From positions 3,726,501 through 3,790,500 of the forward strand of contig JAJKFL010000011.1 of the NCBI GenBank assembly GCA_021186555.1: a stretch of 64,000 nt of DNA, written 5' to 3'. The translations under genes were made by a program, and so were the position numbers. Of this stretch, positions 21,325 to 33,243 are shown piece by piece. The notes below the pieces were generated by a model. The model searched no databases, had not been told where the DNA came from, and saw nothing but the letters and a program-made list of their open reading frames with translations. Position 1 is the stretch's first letter; the number at the start of each line of letters is the position of its first letter. The DNA is from Reticulitermes speratus. Taxonomy: Eukaryota; Arthropoda; Insecta; Blattodea; Rhinotermitidae.

Positions 21325-23461
21325 ATTATGTTATACAGAGAATGAAATTTTAAGATTTCTTCCTTAAATATTTAATGGTTTCCTTCTTTTTTTTATCTCG
21401 GTAATTAAGTAGTAATTTTGGCAAGATTCTGAATAATGTTATCTTAAATTCATATCAGATTACCATTTGCGGAGCAAATGGAAAACAATGACATTTATTA
21501 CACCTCAAATATCAAGGCACATAAAAACTGTAGCAACAAATTGCAAGCATTACGCCGCAGCGTGTATGAAATGCCGCGGTGCTCGTAAATTACACCACAT
21601 GCCTGCTCGATATTAACAGCCTGTAAGCCCGTGCCCAACCGCCCTCCCCCCACTTCTGAGCAAAAACCATTCTCAGTGTAGATATATATACTCGACCTCA
21701 TATTACTGCGAAATTGTTGGATATTACCTTGACAGTCTCCATTGTCTGTAGGAATACATTATGTTTATGTGCCTTGATGATGGAGTCAGACTTTCTACTG
21801 AAACATTTTTAGATATCTATCAGATTAGACGGTGTCACATGTAAAGAACAGTTACCTTCATAATTAAATGTCTGTTGAGCATCGAACGAAAAAAACACGC
21901 AAAAGACATTTACCTTTCTAGAAAATGTCTGTTTTTTTTTTAAATTAAAGCTTTATTTCCATTGGAAGTGTACATAAATCAGCCATACAGATAGCAAGTT
22001 TTACCAATTTACCAACTTCCGTGAGAATAAGAGAAACGGGACACCCGCACTATCCGCAACGTTAGAAAATCGTAGAGAGACAGAGCCAGTAACTGTAGTG
22101 AAAAATTAATACAAAAAACACTACCTCCTAAATGTCTGTTGAAAATCGAAAGAGAAACGTCGAAAAGCCCCATCTCAATCTTAGTTTCTATGGAACATCC
22201 TTCTACTTGCCCCCTTTTTCTGTAAGTTCCTTTTTCATATTACAATCCTTTCCACGCAGAAGTCTTTCAAGCGGTATTTTTTTCAGGCCTCTTGATTAGA
22301 ACTTTTTATGAATTCGTAATTTTTTCGGCATGTCTCTTACATATCCTGCCTGCCTTTTCATCCTAAACTTCATCATCCAAAAATATTTAAGAAAGAATAT
22401 GTATAGTCTGACGCAGCTGGTATAACCGAACTTTGCTGGTTACTATTTTTATTAATTTGATATACATCAAATTAATAGACTGTTCTCTTCAAAAAGGTTA
22501 ACTTTATTTATTTTATTACAATACAACGTTAGCACAAAACCATCCGTCTACTCTTTTCCTTTTACTCCCGCCAACTGACTCGGGACACCTGGTCCCTTGT
22601 CGTTGCTGCTATATTTAGACGAGTGGAAGGGGAGAGCCGAACTGCTCCAACAATACGAGCATTTAATAATGTTTCAATAATGTTCGGCTACACTGGTTTA
22701 GTAATTGTCTTGATTTCATTATTACTTTTCTCGAGTCTGTGGTGAGCTATCTTCATTTTATACGGATATGCTTAAGCTATTGGACACTGAGGTTAATCTG
22801 AATATTTCAAAAGTGAATTCCAAACTCACATAAAACACCCAGCGTCCGTTATATAGATAAAGAAGGTTATATTATTTAGGAAAACACGTTAGTGTTAAAG
22901 CAGGAGGTGGCAATAACTGAGCGTTAAACGGTTAGAGAATTAATAAACCAGGCCACGAATATACGCTTGCGCTCTGTGTTAAGTATGGCTGCCGCGATAG
23001 CAGCGCTGCATCCGTTGTTGCGGTGTCGTTCTGTAACAAAATGCTGCCTGCCATGCTGCTTACGTGACATAAATAAATAGGTCGCTACCGCCAGCCACCG
23101 GCCGCAGGAACTCCTGCGGTCACTTTAATGGTTACTGCGAATTCAGCCGAGATATAACTGTCGGGTTTCTACTTTGCTGCGCACAAAGGGCGTGACTTCG
23201 GTTCTGTGCCTAGTGGTACGCGTTTTTGGAAAGCGAACTTAATGATAAATGCTGCCAATTAGCAATCATATCGTAGGGTATAGGACATATTTATCGGTGT
23301 GAGTTACTGATTAATTATTTTGTTTTCTTCACTAAATATTACTAACTAACGAACGAAGTAAATTAAGTAACTATCTCTACACAACAGAGTCCTTCTTGAG
23401 AAGCAAACGGTTCCTGAGCTAGTCGGAAATTATCCGAATTTTTTGGAACTCTAATTTGAAT
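21325..23461. other. Unassigned sequence
   Basis: No gene recognised. A degenerate hammerhead-like string (TTGATGATGGAGTC...CTGAAACA) is at about 21776-21812 and a 26-bp palindrome is at 22453-22478. A GC-richer patch at 22960-23200 has no identified function. Confidence 0.45.
22453..22478. repeat. Short perfect palindrome
   Basis: ATTAATTTGAT, 4-nt spacer ATAC, ATCAAATTAAT. 11-bp arms; AT-rich, so possibly incidental. Confidence 0.6.
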
Positions 23462-23845
23462 AATGTGTTCACATAAGTCCGAATATTTTCCACATCCTGA
23501 GCCAGATCAATCCAGTCCTATCCTTCCCAACTGGTACTTTAGGGCCCATTTTAATATTATCCTCTCAAATAGGCCTAGGTTTTCAAACTGGTTATATCCC
23601 TCAGGTTTCCCCACCAAACTTCTGCATGCACCTCTTATCTCTCCCATTTGTAACACATCTTGTCCATCTAATTTTTCCCCGTTTTGATGATGCAAATAAT
23701 ATTTGACGAGGAGTTAAATTCATGAAGCGCCTCGTTATGTAGTCTTCTCCAGTCCCCTGTTACCCCGTCCCTCTTAGGCCCAAGTATTTTCCTCAGCACC
23801 CTATTCTCGAACACCCTCAGTTTATTTCACGTGGTTATATTTACT
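23462..23845 (-). mobile_element. LINE 3'-end relic (lineage B)
   Basis: The minus strand, with frameshifts, reads RVFENRVLRKILGPKRDGVT and GDWRRLHNEALHEF, then RSLVGKPEGYNQFENLG and an IILKWAL...GLDW segment, ending near YSDLC. These are the C-terminal ORF2 signatures VFENxVLRKIxGxKRD, EWRKLHN, LVGKPEGKRPLGRP and DNIKMDL. It is decayed and has no catalytic domain. Confidence 0.7.
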
Positions 23846-23884
23846 GTGCATTTTACTACTAAGTTATTGTCTAAAATTTGCCAA

Positions 23885-24045
23885 CAATATGAACCATACA
23901 AAATTAAGTTATAAACCAACTGATGCACACTAAAACCACTTTTTAAGTAGCTTTATTATAAAATTGTTAAAATTGTACTACTTAAAAAGTGGTTTTAGTG
24001 TGCATCAGTTGGTTTATAACTTAATTTAATATGACGAAGATGCAC
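23885..24045. mobile_element. Hairpin element beside H7
   Basis: Arms of about 47 bp (TTAAGTTATAAACCAACTGA, TGCACACTAAAACCACTTTT, TAAGTAG) face each other across a 29-bp spacer at about 23954-23980. The sequence just right of the second arm (TTTAATATGACGAAGATGCA) is shared, with the left arm and spacer, by the one-armed copy at 39474. It may be the extension of the adjacent H7 element. Confidence 0.65.
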
Positions 24046-24412
24046 GGTGTCAACAGTGTGAAATGAACCTACAGTTTATGATTTTAAGAGTTTTAACAAA
24101 ATCGCCCTACATTCCGAAACGTTTCGGTGGCAGCCACCACCATCATCAGGGAAAGTTCACCTTGTTAGCTGAAACACCATTGTTATAAAACTCTTTGTTG
24201 TGCACTCGCAGTAAAGTTGACCAAGTTTTACTTTGATAAATGTTGTGAAGTTGATTTTACTGTCAGTGCATAACAAGACAAACAGTGTTTAATAATGGCG
24301 GTGTTCCAGCTTACAAGGTGAACTTTCTTTGATGACGGTGGGAAACATGTCGGAATATGGAGTAATTTTGTAATAACTTTCAAAATCATTAAACGTATGG
24401 TGCATATTGTTG
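24046..24412. mobile_element. Inverted-repeat hammerhead element H7
   Basis: Diverged inverted arms pair CACCATTGTT with AATGGCGGTG, GAAAGTTCACCTTGT with ACAAGGTGAACTTTC, and TTTATGATTTTAA with TTCAAAATCATTAAA. The left arm has a well-kept hammerhead-like core on the minus strand; in the right arm it is degenerate (TTTGATGACGGTGGGAAACA). Confidence 0.55.
24103..24152 (-). ncRNA. Hammerhead-like core, left arm of H7
   Basis: Minus strand: CCCTGATGA, bulged T, stem II GGTGG/CCACC, GAAA, an extended self-pairing segment between ACGTTT and GAATGT, TA cleavage dinucleotide, then GGGC closing stem I. Stem III is longer here than in H1. Confidence 0.5.
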
Positions 24413-24971
24413 GAAACTTTTAGAAAATAATCCTCAGTTTATGCCCCTCTCTCAACGTGACAGACCAAGTCACCAGTTATTACTATGATGATGAAAAGAA
24501 GGCCGGAGATGTAGTACGCGTCGAAGAGATGGGGACCAGTGGTGGGTTTTTATGAAAACTGTAACGAACGTTCGGTTTCATAAAAGGTGAATAATGCCTT
24601 CGCTTGGAGTTAGACTGCTGTTTCCTTCAGAAGGGCGCATACAATACAACAGTTGTTTTGTAGTAAGTTCTGGAAAAGATATGGAATGCGTACAGGGTGT
24701 TATTTGCAAAGCCTAAAAGAAATATATCACATAAGATATCAGTGCATAAATAGGAAGATAACATTCACATGATTATTAGGGGAAATACGGCTTAGACTGT
24801 GAACCTTGCCTAAGATGGCGGTCTGTTCCGAACACGGCAATGGACCCTGATTGTAATATGTTGTTAGGTGTGCTGATGATCATTGTGCTTAGTTAACAGC
24901 TCCTTCCTGTAAAGTAACTATACTTCCACCGCCTGCAGTGCCCTCAAAGCAACTTACTGCATGTAGTGTAT
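24413..24971. other. Unassigned sequence
   Basis: No gene seen. An isolated TACAGGGTGTT-type transposon end at about 24693 has no partner. Confidence 0.45.
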
Positions 24972-24984
24972 ATACAGTCATTAT

Positions 24985-25385
24985 TCCAACGGCGCAAATG
25001 TCCCTATGGGGCTAGGGCCTCCTCATTATCGAGGCTTCACGATCACCTTCAGTTCGATGCACCACACTCGGTAGGATTCCTCTGGACGAGTGATCAGCCC
25101 GACCCTGAGATCTCTACCTGACAACACTCACAAGAAACAGAAATCCATGCCTTCGGCGGTATATTCTTTTCTTTTTTTTTTTGCCTGTCCGGGGTTTTTC
25201 CCCTTTGATCCATATTTGTACTGTTTAAATCCTTTCGTCCTTCATGTCACTTTACGTTCCATGCTACCGTCCTTACAACAAACACAACACAAACATCCAT
25301 GCCCCCGGTGGGATTCGAACCCACGATCCCAGCAAGCGAGCGGCCGCAGACCCGCGCCTTACACCGCGCGGCCACTGGAATCGTC
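24985..25385 (-). mobile_element. tRNA-SINE family 1, long form
   Basis: Target-site duplication ATACAGTCATTAT / ATACTGTCATTAT (12 of 13) at 24972-24984 and 25386-25398. Head with box A TGGCCGCGCGGTGTAAGG and box B GTGGGTTCGAATCCCACC. It has the same roughly 130-bp internal segment as the 14571 copy (CATGTAAAG..., CCCCGGACAGGC). The 3' terminal GGGCTGTCGAGCC motif is replaced here by a diverged GACATTTGCGCCGTTGG. Peptides such as GFEPTIPASERP are read-through. Confidence 0.9.
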
Positions 25386-25594
25386 ATACTGTCATTATAC
25401 TCACCAGAATATTCGAGGCTCACGCCTAAGAGTTTCCAAAAGGGGCCCAAAACAAGGGTCATTTTACGACATATGTCAAAGTAGCGTATTTCCTGCGTCA
25501 CAGACGTACTTTCTTCAGTAAAATGTCCCCTCAAATCACATTGCGGCCTAAGTTGGCTACTGTTTAATAGGGCCCATAAGGACTTAAGGACTTA

Positions 25595-26030
25595 GGTCTG
25601 GACAGCAAGAACGGAAGATATTTGAACGGGAGATTGTAAGGAAAATACGTGGACCAGTAAAAGATGGAGAACGCTGGAAAAAAAAACAAGGAGATGCAGG
25701 ATGGAATGGGCAGATATTGTAAACATTTATAAAATCCCTCCAATTAAGATGGTATGGTCATGTTGAAAGAATTCAAAACCAGCGAATGCCAAACCAAATT
25801 TCAACAGATACACTGGACGGAACAAGAAAAAAGGAAGACCATGTAAAAGAAGGAAGGACGTGGTTGAAGAGGATTTAAATATAACGGGAATAAAAAACAG
25901 TCAGGCAATGATCAGAGACTGTCGGGAATGGAGGAAGACTGTAGTGGAAGCCAAGGTTTACAAAGGACCGAAATGCTTGAGAAGGAGGAGGAGGAGAAGA
26001 AGAAGAAGAAGAAGAGGAGAAGAAGGCTAC
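25595..26030 (+). mobile_element. LINE 3'-end relic (lineage C)
   Basis: Plus-strand codons with frameshifts: ERWRKK..., LRWYGHVERIQNQRMPNQ, TRKKGRPCKRRKDVVEEDLN, GIKNSQAMIRDCREWRKTVV and EAKVYKGPKC, followed by a purine microsatellite (GGAGGAGGAGAAGAAGAAGA). The WYGHVxR motif and the C-terminal basic GRPxKR segment are typical of non-LTR ORF2 ends. It differs from the GAAT-tailed lineage and from lineage B. Confidence 0.7.
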
Positions 26031-26226
26031 TGAGTCGGTCGAAATACCTTGCTAATTATAGAGTGCGTCTTGTCACTTGTAACGTCTTATAAGGCGGCAA
26101 ATACTGTACTTTCTCCATATCACAGATCTTGATCCAGAATTATCAGGTCCAAAAACCTACTGTACATATCCAAATCTTGCAGAGTGGCCCCTTAATATGA
26201 ATGTAATATGCTATAGTAACTAATTC

Positions 26227-26475
26227 TTGGGCCGATTCCGTTGGCCTTGCTGTCTAAGGCGTAGGTCTAAGGACGCTTGATCGCTGAAATCGCGGCTTCG
26301 AATTCCGCTGAGGGCATGGATGTTTGTTTTGTAATGTGTAGGTAGCGGTCTCTGTGACGAGCTGATCACTAGTTTAGAGGAGTCATAACGGCTGTGTGTC
26401 TAATTGCGTGTGATTTAGATACCTCAACATTTAGGCGACCTGGGCCCGATTTGGGCTGTTGCGCTCCAAAAAAAG
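26227..26475 (+). mobile_element. tRNA-SINE family 1, diverged short copy
   Basis: Box A region TTGGCCTTGCTGTCTAAGGC, box B GCTTCGAATTCCGC, then GGGCATGGATGTTTG, GGTAGCGGTCTCTGTGACGA, GAGGAGTCATAACGG, and GGGCTGTTGCGCTCC with an AAAAAAAG tail. Imperfect flanking repeat CTAATTCTTG / CTAACTCTTG. It is older than the other family 1 copies. Confidence 0.82.
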
Positions 26476-26489
26476 AAACCTAACTCTTG

Positions 26490-27726
26490 ACGGGTCTGTG
26501 TCTGATTATTCCTCACGCAAGAGCTCTGAAGAGCAACGTAGCTATTCCTGCTTGCTTCAGCTCGGCACACTGATGTGCACATAATTAGTGTATCTTCTCT
26601 TAATTATAGGTGGTCATAATTGCAATATTTAAACAAGAAATTAAGTTTTGGATTAACGAGCTATCATTAGTGAGGGTGTGAAGGTAATTAAAAGTAATGA
26701 TTGTCATACCATTCGTAAATAAACTTGAGAGGACAAAAAATGTAAGGGAGCAGAAGGGAAGGAGGATACATTATTAATAATTGTGAGTCAACCTGCCTGA
26801 AAGCCATTAGAAGTCAGTACGAAGACTGCGGGTGCAAGAACCGGTCCGACAGGGTGTACCAAAATCTTTGCAATAAAATAAAGTGATATTAGAACATTAT
26901 CGTGGAGATAATGAATGATGTTTCTTCTGGGATGTTAGGCCATGTGAGATGTCTATATAGATACGAACGTTATGGAGGAAAGTTATTGTCTGTTTATCAA
27001 TCTACAGGGTGTTGTCATATCCCAGTAGACAGCAGTTTTCGAAATTCTCTTTAAGTTTTTGCTGATGTAGGCCTATACGAAGGCGCCAAATATTATTACA
27101 AGCTTAGGCTAATATATGGTATAGGAGGTCAAGTTCCTCTATATCACTAAACAGCAGTCTGGGTGGATTCCAGAGCCGTTCTCAACATTTTGTAGGAAAC
27201 TCCTCTTGATATATTTGTTATTGTTCTTTTGTACAGTGCGTTTCTTTTATCGCTGCCCTGAGCACCGCAGCTGCAGCGTGATATCACGGCGGACGCAGGC
27301 TTGCTATGCGATACAACTGCCATTCTTCCAGTAATGATAAAATAGACATCTATATGTGTGCTTACATTTAATTTCATCTCGGTAGTTGGCACAGCGTTGT
27401 TAAATAATCTAGCCTCTTATCAATAACTGATAACATTGAACTACCCAGGCGAAATCATTGGCTAGAGAGCCTGCCAACGTTTTGAATAAACCTAGCGCTT
27501 CGATCTCCAAGAATAAGTAGTCCAAGAAGAGTGAATTCTTTCGAAACGTCGGGAACCACTTATCCAACCACAACAGTCTCATTTCCAAAAGACGTGAGTC
27601 CCTCAGCAATGATATGAGAACTCGGAAGTCATGCAGATTCATATATTCTTATAAGAGTAATACTTTTAATAACGAAATACCGAGAGCATTGTGGCTACCT
27701 CAAAGCGGAGGCACCGGAATTCACCA
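26490..27726. other. Unassigned sequence
   Basis: No gene or repeat partner recognised. A lone TACAGGGTGTT motif at about 27003 resembles a transposon end. Confidence 0.45.
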
Positions 27727-28650
27727 ACACATCTGTACATTCCTATCATACTCCGTGGCAACACATCTGTACATTCCTATCATACTCCGTGGCAACACAT
27801 CTGTACATTCCTATCATACTCCGTGGCAACACATCTGTACATTCCTATCATACTCCGTGGCAACACATCTGTACATTCCTATCATACTCCGTGGCAACAC
27901 ATCTGTACATTCCTATCATACTCCGTGGCAACACATCTGTACATTCCTATCATACTCCGTGGCAACACATCTGTACATTCCTATCATACTCCGTGGCAAC
28001 ACATCTGTACATTCCTATCATACTCCGTGGCAACACATCTGTACATTCCTATCATACTCCGTGGCAACACATCTGTACATTCCTATCAATACTCCGTGCA
28101 ACACATCTGTACATTCCTATCATACTCCGTGGCAACACATCTGTACATTCCTATCATACTCCGTGGCAACACATCTGTACATTCCTATCATACTCCGTGG
28201 CAACACATCTGTACATTCCTATCATACTCCGTGGCAACACATCTGTACATTCCTATCATACTCCGTGGCAACACATCTGTACATTCCTATCATACTCCGT
28301 GGCAACACATCTGTACATTCCTATCATACTCCGTGGCAACACATCTGTACATTCCTATCATACTCCGTGGCAACACATCTGTACATTCCTATCATACTCC
28401 GTGGCAACACATCTGTACATTCCTATCATACTCCGTGGCAACACATCTGTACATTCCTATCATACTCCGTGGCAACACATCTGTACATTCCTATCATACT
28501 CCGTGGCAACACATCTGTACATTCCTATCATACTCCGTGGCAACACATCTGTACATTCCTATCATACTCCGTGGCAACACATCTGTACATTCCTATCATA
28601 CTCCGTGGCAACACATCTGTACATTCCTATCATACTCCGTGGCAACACAT
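27727..28650. repeat. 34-bp tandem array, highly homogeneous
   Basis: About 27 copies of a 34-bp unit (ACACATCTGTACATTCCTAT then CATACTCCGTGGCA). All units appear identical apart from one near 28088 with an inserted A and a missing G (ATCAATACTCCGTGCAA). The unit has no stop codon in any forward frame, so all three plus frames stay open for over 300 codons; none is a credible protein. Confidence 0.97.
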
Positions 28651-30365
28651 CCCAGAAGACTAATTTCTACAGCCTCAGATTTCTACATGTAAAATCATGT
28701 AAAACTCTTGAGCCTATTGTAATAAAACTTATTACTGTACATATTGTCGGACCAGTTCAAAGTCCTGGAGTGCGTTGGTAAAGGACACACCTGTCCCATT
28801 TCTTTCCCTGGCGCTCTCTTTTACTCTTTCTTACTTCATGATTTATTACTCTGTGTCATTCGGCTGAGTTTAGGGGATGGCAGATGGCGAGGTCCTTGAA
28901 CAGGTGCAAAGTATGCAGCGACAAGAAAATTTTGGGACATTGGTTCCGGAATTTTGCGCATGGAAACTTCATTAGCAACTCTTATGTTATTCATTTCCGT
29001 GCATTAAATGACAATTTATGATAAATTACCAACAAAATGCACAATATTGTAACATATTATGTATTATGTATTACAATACTGTGCATTTTTTATGTCATTT
29101 TATCATAAATTTCATGAACAGCATTGTAATTATTTATGTGCCCCATGAATAACATATACTTTAGTGTCTTGCAAAATGTTTGTGGGAAATTATTGTTGTC
29201 TCGAATAATATGCCTTGTAGGTCTGTAAATTTGTCGGAGCGAAAAGTTTTCTGAAAAATATTTTAACAAAAATGAGATAGGAATCTGTGGCGAATTTCTC
29301 CACAACCTTTCATGTTTCCGGAGGTAATTAAACAAGAACCATTCTATAGGATTATTTCCTAAGTTGTGTATTTAACAATAAACAGAAGCTTTTAGAACAT
29401 ACACAAAGAAGACTGAATAATCTCAGTGGTTCTCTGAACACACGAAAATACTGAACAATTGCTTGGTCCTCTGAAAACAGCGGAAGTTACTGAACAATCA
29501 AATGGTTCTCTGAACACGTGGGAAGGTTGCTGAAAAATCGCTTGGTTCTCCGAGTGTATGGGAAGAGTATCTTTGTCTCATTTGTTTATAAATCGCACCA
29601 CATCAACGCTAATATTTACATACACTCAAAATATTACTGTTTGAAATTATTGCATTTGCCTTACTTTTACAGAGCATGAAAATTAGCATTCATGAAGTCA
29701 AAATTTAAAGAATTTTAACACTTGGATAGCCTAATATTTTTAGTACTGTGATTGCATTTCTTACATTCACTTATTTCCCTTACCCTATCAATGTATCATA
29801 CTTAAATACGGCTGTGCATAACGAGTAATTAAAAGCATATGGCACATTTAACCAGTTTTAATATTGTACATTTTGTCAGCTATTCCTAGTAGTTCTGTTG
29901 TGTACTGATAATTGCGCTAACCTTCGACTTAATTACTAAACTGGTTAATAACCAATTAATAACCAATCTTTTGAATGTCAAATCTCATATAATGCTCCAT
30001 AAAGGCGTAGAACGTAGACAGGCTGAATGACGAATGGGCTTAACATAAAGGTGGGTTGAGATACGCCGCCTATGAAATCGACTCTTGTAACGCAACAAAT
30101 GTAATATGCAGTTGTTCAGTGACAAGTAATTTGTCTTGCTCCAGTGTCTCCCTCTCTCTTTCCTACATAATAATTTGACTACTTTATCATTCGTGATCAT
30201 GTGATTATACATTTTATTTTCTAAATCCAACTACAGGGTAGAACAGAGTCTAGTGCTTACGTGAGAGAGCAATAACAATGTTAATGAGCGGCATCAAGAG
30301 GAATGTGAAATAACTCTCACAACTTAATTCAATTTGAAGATGTTTTGCAAGGATTTTGGACCACC
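28651..30365. other. Unassigned AT-rich sequence
   Basis: No gene seen. An imperfect inverted repeat at about 29009-29116 pairs TTTATGATAAA and AAAATGCACA with TTTATCATAAA and TGTGCATTTT. Confidence 0.45.
29009..29116. repeat. Imperfect hairpin, possible MITE
   Basis: Arms of about 40-45 bp (ATTTATGATAAATTACC...AAAATGCACAATATTGTAA against the right side) around TATTATGTATTATG. A single copy in the window; no target duplication seen. Confidence 0.45.
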
Positions 30366-30378
30366 AATTCCCTACATT

Positions 30379-30636
30379 GTCGATCCCAGTGGCCGCGCGG
30401 TCTAAGGCGTCGGTCTGCGGCCGCTCGCTTACTAGGATTGTGGGTTCGAATCCCACCGGGGGCATGGATGTCTGTCTGTTGTGAGCGTTGTGTGTTGTTA
30501 GTCAGGTAGAGGTCTCTGCGACGAGCTGGTCACTCGTCCAGAGTCCTACCGAATGTGGTGTGTCTGAGTGTGATCGTGAAACCTCGAAATGAGGAGGCCT
30601 AGGCACCCGAAAAGGGCTTTTGAGTCATAGGAAAAT
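30379..30636 (+). mobile_element. tRNA-SINE family 1, short form, intact
   Basis: Exact 13-bp target-site duplication AATTCCCTACATT at 30366-30378 and 30637-30649. The head GATCCCAGTGGCCGCGCGGT, CTAAGGCG, then GTGGGTTCGAATCCCACC reads like a tRNA-Leu/Ser with a long variable region. The body GGGGGCATGGATGTCTG, GTCAGGTAGAGGTCTCTGCG, TCGTCCAGAGTCCTACC and GAAATGAGGAGGCCTAGG leads to a terminal GGGCTTTTGAGTCA. It is one of the best preserved copies. Pol III boxes are intact; not a functional tRNA. Confidence 0.95.
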
Positions 30637-31116
30637 AATTCCCTACATTATGTTACTTAAACTACTCAAGATGCGTGTACGAATATTTTAAATTAATCTG
30701 CCTACTATTTAATCGAAGTCTGTGCAAGAAATGACTGGTACACTGCAAGACTCTTTGCCGTGGTTAAACTTCGTTGTTTCATTGTGACCTTCCGTGATCT
30801 CAACAGATGGAAATCGCTGGGAGTTGAGTCTAGACTTTAAACAGGGTGTTAAAACGCTTCGAAGCTTTATTCTCAGGAACTTACAGGAAGCTGGTTTTGG
30901 CGTGGGAGACATTCGTCATTATTTAAAATATATATGTCCAGATAAGGGCCTTATGATGTTTCCAGAGATGCGCAAAATGACCAAGTAGCTTGACAGTAAC
31001 AATATTTTTCACTCTGATCGCAACAAAATTTCTTCGAAGTATTAAAACTAGAAGTTCTTAGACAAATGTAACTTTCAATGCTTATCGCTGCTTTGTTTCA
31101 GACCTGCCTGATCTCA

Positions 31117-31469
31117 CAATATTTATTCCAACAACCGCACAACAATAAAACTACAAATTTTGTAAATATATGATACTCTTCCTACATGTTTTGACTACAT
31201 TGGCCATCTTCAGTGGGTGGTTAACAAAGGAAAGAGTAATGGCTAATTATATTACAGATGTGTAGTTATAATGCTAAAATACATATGTTGAGTAATGTAT
31301 ACATTGTAGTATTATAACTACACGTCTGTAACATAATTAGCCATTACTCCCTCCTTTGTTAACCAGCTCCTTGAAGTTGGCCAATGTAAGCCGAAACATG
31401 TAGGAGGAGTATCATGTATTTATAAAGCTATTGTCTTTTTATTGTCGTGCACTTGTTGGAATAAATATA
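31117..31469. mobile_element. Inverted-repeat hammerhead element H3
   Basis: Arms of about 150 bp run from ATATTTATTCCAACAA (31117) inward to TAGTTATAATGC (31272), and mirror from about 31305 to 31469. Hammerhead-like cores face outward at 31181-31220 (minus: CTGAAGA, GGCC..., AAAA instead of GAAA, ACATGTAGG) and 31363-31407 (plus: CTTGAAG variant, GGCC...GGCC-like stem, GAAA, ACATGT, A, GGAGG). Both cores carry one or more substitutions in conserved positions, so activity is unlikely. No clear target duplication. Confidence 0.65.
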
Positions 31470-32465
31470 GTAAACTAGTTTACTGCACGGAACGTGGATA
31501 ATCATAAATCTGCCTGCCTGTTATTGTTTTAAATAAAACAAAAAAAAAAAAATAAACCGTGAGCTTCACGTTTTTGCCACTAGATGTTGATTTCTCCAGA
31601 TGTCTGAATTAGTAATTTCATTACAAGGGAAACAGTGAGCCTGAAAGTAAAATCAGCCTGAAATTTATTGTGCTTTCTTCATGTAACCTTACTGTGGGTG
31701 ATGTAAAAAGAGACTTATCTTATTACATAAACATGCGTTCCTATAAACTTTTACTTTAAGTCTTATTTTAAGATGAGTAAGTAAAGGACACGGAATGTGC
31801 CAAGATTACGATGTATTTCCGAACCCTTTGTACATTTCTGAGGGTGGGAATGCGTGGAGTCTTACTTTCCCACCTCCTTAATAACTTCGTGTAGTAACAT
31901 CTCGTATATTAACAATATTAATTTTTGTTGAAGATGACAATGACCAACCTTAAAGGAATATTCCGGTGTGAAACAGATAATGGAAGGAAGTTTAAACTTA
32001 GAAGTTCTGGTGTTTCACAATGTAGAAGCTTTACAGCCAGTACTGCAGGTGCTGCGTTTGTTCCCATCTCACATGCTCGTTTATATCATTGTATAACACA
32101 CTGTACAGCCTTGCATAGCCCTTGACGTCACATGATAATTCCGGCGTGGAAGGGGAAACCTTGTCATCTTCGTTTATCGGGGACTTGATTTATGAGCCGT
32201 AATTAGTAGGATCGGTGTTGTAGGATGGCCACGTTGCTCCTGAGACAAAAACATTGGAGTGCTACCTCTCGCTTCTGTTAGTCTGCCATTGTGTGCAGCA
32301 CGTGAAGCGCGAGCAACGAATGGTCCGAGATACGAACATTATTTCTTTCGGTATCATTGTTCTGATAGGACTGGAATGGACCAATTACTATTTATCGTAT
32401 CGAAAATATGCAGGTGAATGTGGTCATGGTTATTTTATCTAATATAATTGCACATATCTTTGTGT
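31470..32465. other. Unassigned sequence
   Basis: No gene seen; open frames of 62-66 codons lack family features. Confidence 0.45.
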
Positions 32466-32755
32466 TCTATATATAACTGAATATATATTTTTGTTCTTTA
32501 ACATAATTAAATATATCTTTGTGTTTCAACATAATTGAATGTATCTTTGTGTTTTTTAATATAATGAAATATAATTTTATATTTTTTAATATATTTGAAC
32601 TTGTCTTTTTCATCTTTAATATAATTGAAAATATCTTTCTGTGTTTTAATATAATACATTTTTCTTTGTTTAATACGATTGAATATATATTTTTCTTTAA
32701 CAAAATTAAATATATCTTTGTGTTCTTAAATGTAATTTAATGTATCATTTAATTA
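32466..32755. repeat. Degenerate 30-bp AT-rich tandem repeat
   Basis: About nine imperfect units of roughly 30 bp around TTTAATATAATTGAATATAT then CTTTGTGT. Both strands stay open because the period is near a multiple of 3 (FNIIEYIF-type peptides on +); not a gene. Confidence 0.75.
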
Positions 32756-32945
32756 CTTAATGTCATTTATTACGCTTATGATTATGATCAATATCATATA
32801 ATAAAGTAACTGCGTTTTGGATGGACATGCTTCTACTACAGGCAAAGGCATGCAGTCTCTGGGCGCACGTGGTGTTACACGTGATGTTACGCGTTATGTG
32901 GTGCTTGAATCTGGGGTGAAGACTTAAGGCGAATATTAACACTAT

Positions 32946-33243
32946 TAGTTGGTTGAGGTACTACGCTACAAACCGGAACGTCGCGGGTTCGATTCCCGAT
33001 GGTGTCACCGGAATTTTTCATTGACATAATCGTTTCGGTCGCACTGTGGCCCTGGGGTCGACTCAGCCTCTAACAGAAATGAGTACCAGGAATCTTTCCT
33101 GGGGGGTAAAGGCGGCCGGTGCGTAGGGCTGACAATCTTACCACCTTCATGTGCCGATTGTCTGAAAAATCTGGGAGCCTCATCCTCCTGGATCCCTAAG
33201 GGCCTGTCAAGGCCTGTAATGGGATTCCTTTACCTTTTTTACC
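32946..33243 (+). mobile_element. tRNA-SINE family 3, 5'-truncated
   Basis: Starts within the head (AGTTGGTTGAGGTACTACGC), box B GGGTTCGATTCCCG. Body as at 12495, with the fuller GTGCGTAGGGCTGACAATCT segment, ending CTTTACCTTTTTTACC. It directly abuts a LINE fragment at 33244. Confidence 0.88.

Noticed and set aside
21776..21812. Hammerhead-like string TTGATGATGGAGTC...CTGAAACA
   Set aside because: C3 is lost, stem II is poor and stem III is not self-complementary; it has no second arm.
24693..24720. TACAGGGTGTT as a transposon end (also at 27003)
   Set aside because: No inverted partner within several kb at either place.
27727..28650. CRISPR-like regular repeats
   Set aside because: There are no unique spacers, only head-to-tail identical units, and the sequence is eukaryotic. 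The same holds for the 51-, 21- and 47-bp arrays.
27614..28781. Three overlapping frames of 330-349 codons
   Set aside because: They are the 34-bp array read in all three frames; the repeat has no stop codon, and the peptide repeats lack any independent support.
30379..30470. tRNA genes at SINE heads (also 48600, 50800, 55310)
   Set aside because: Boxes A and B are present but acceptor stems do not close and each is followed by SINE body, tail and target duplication.
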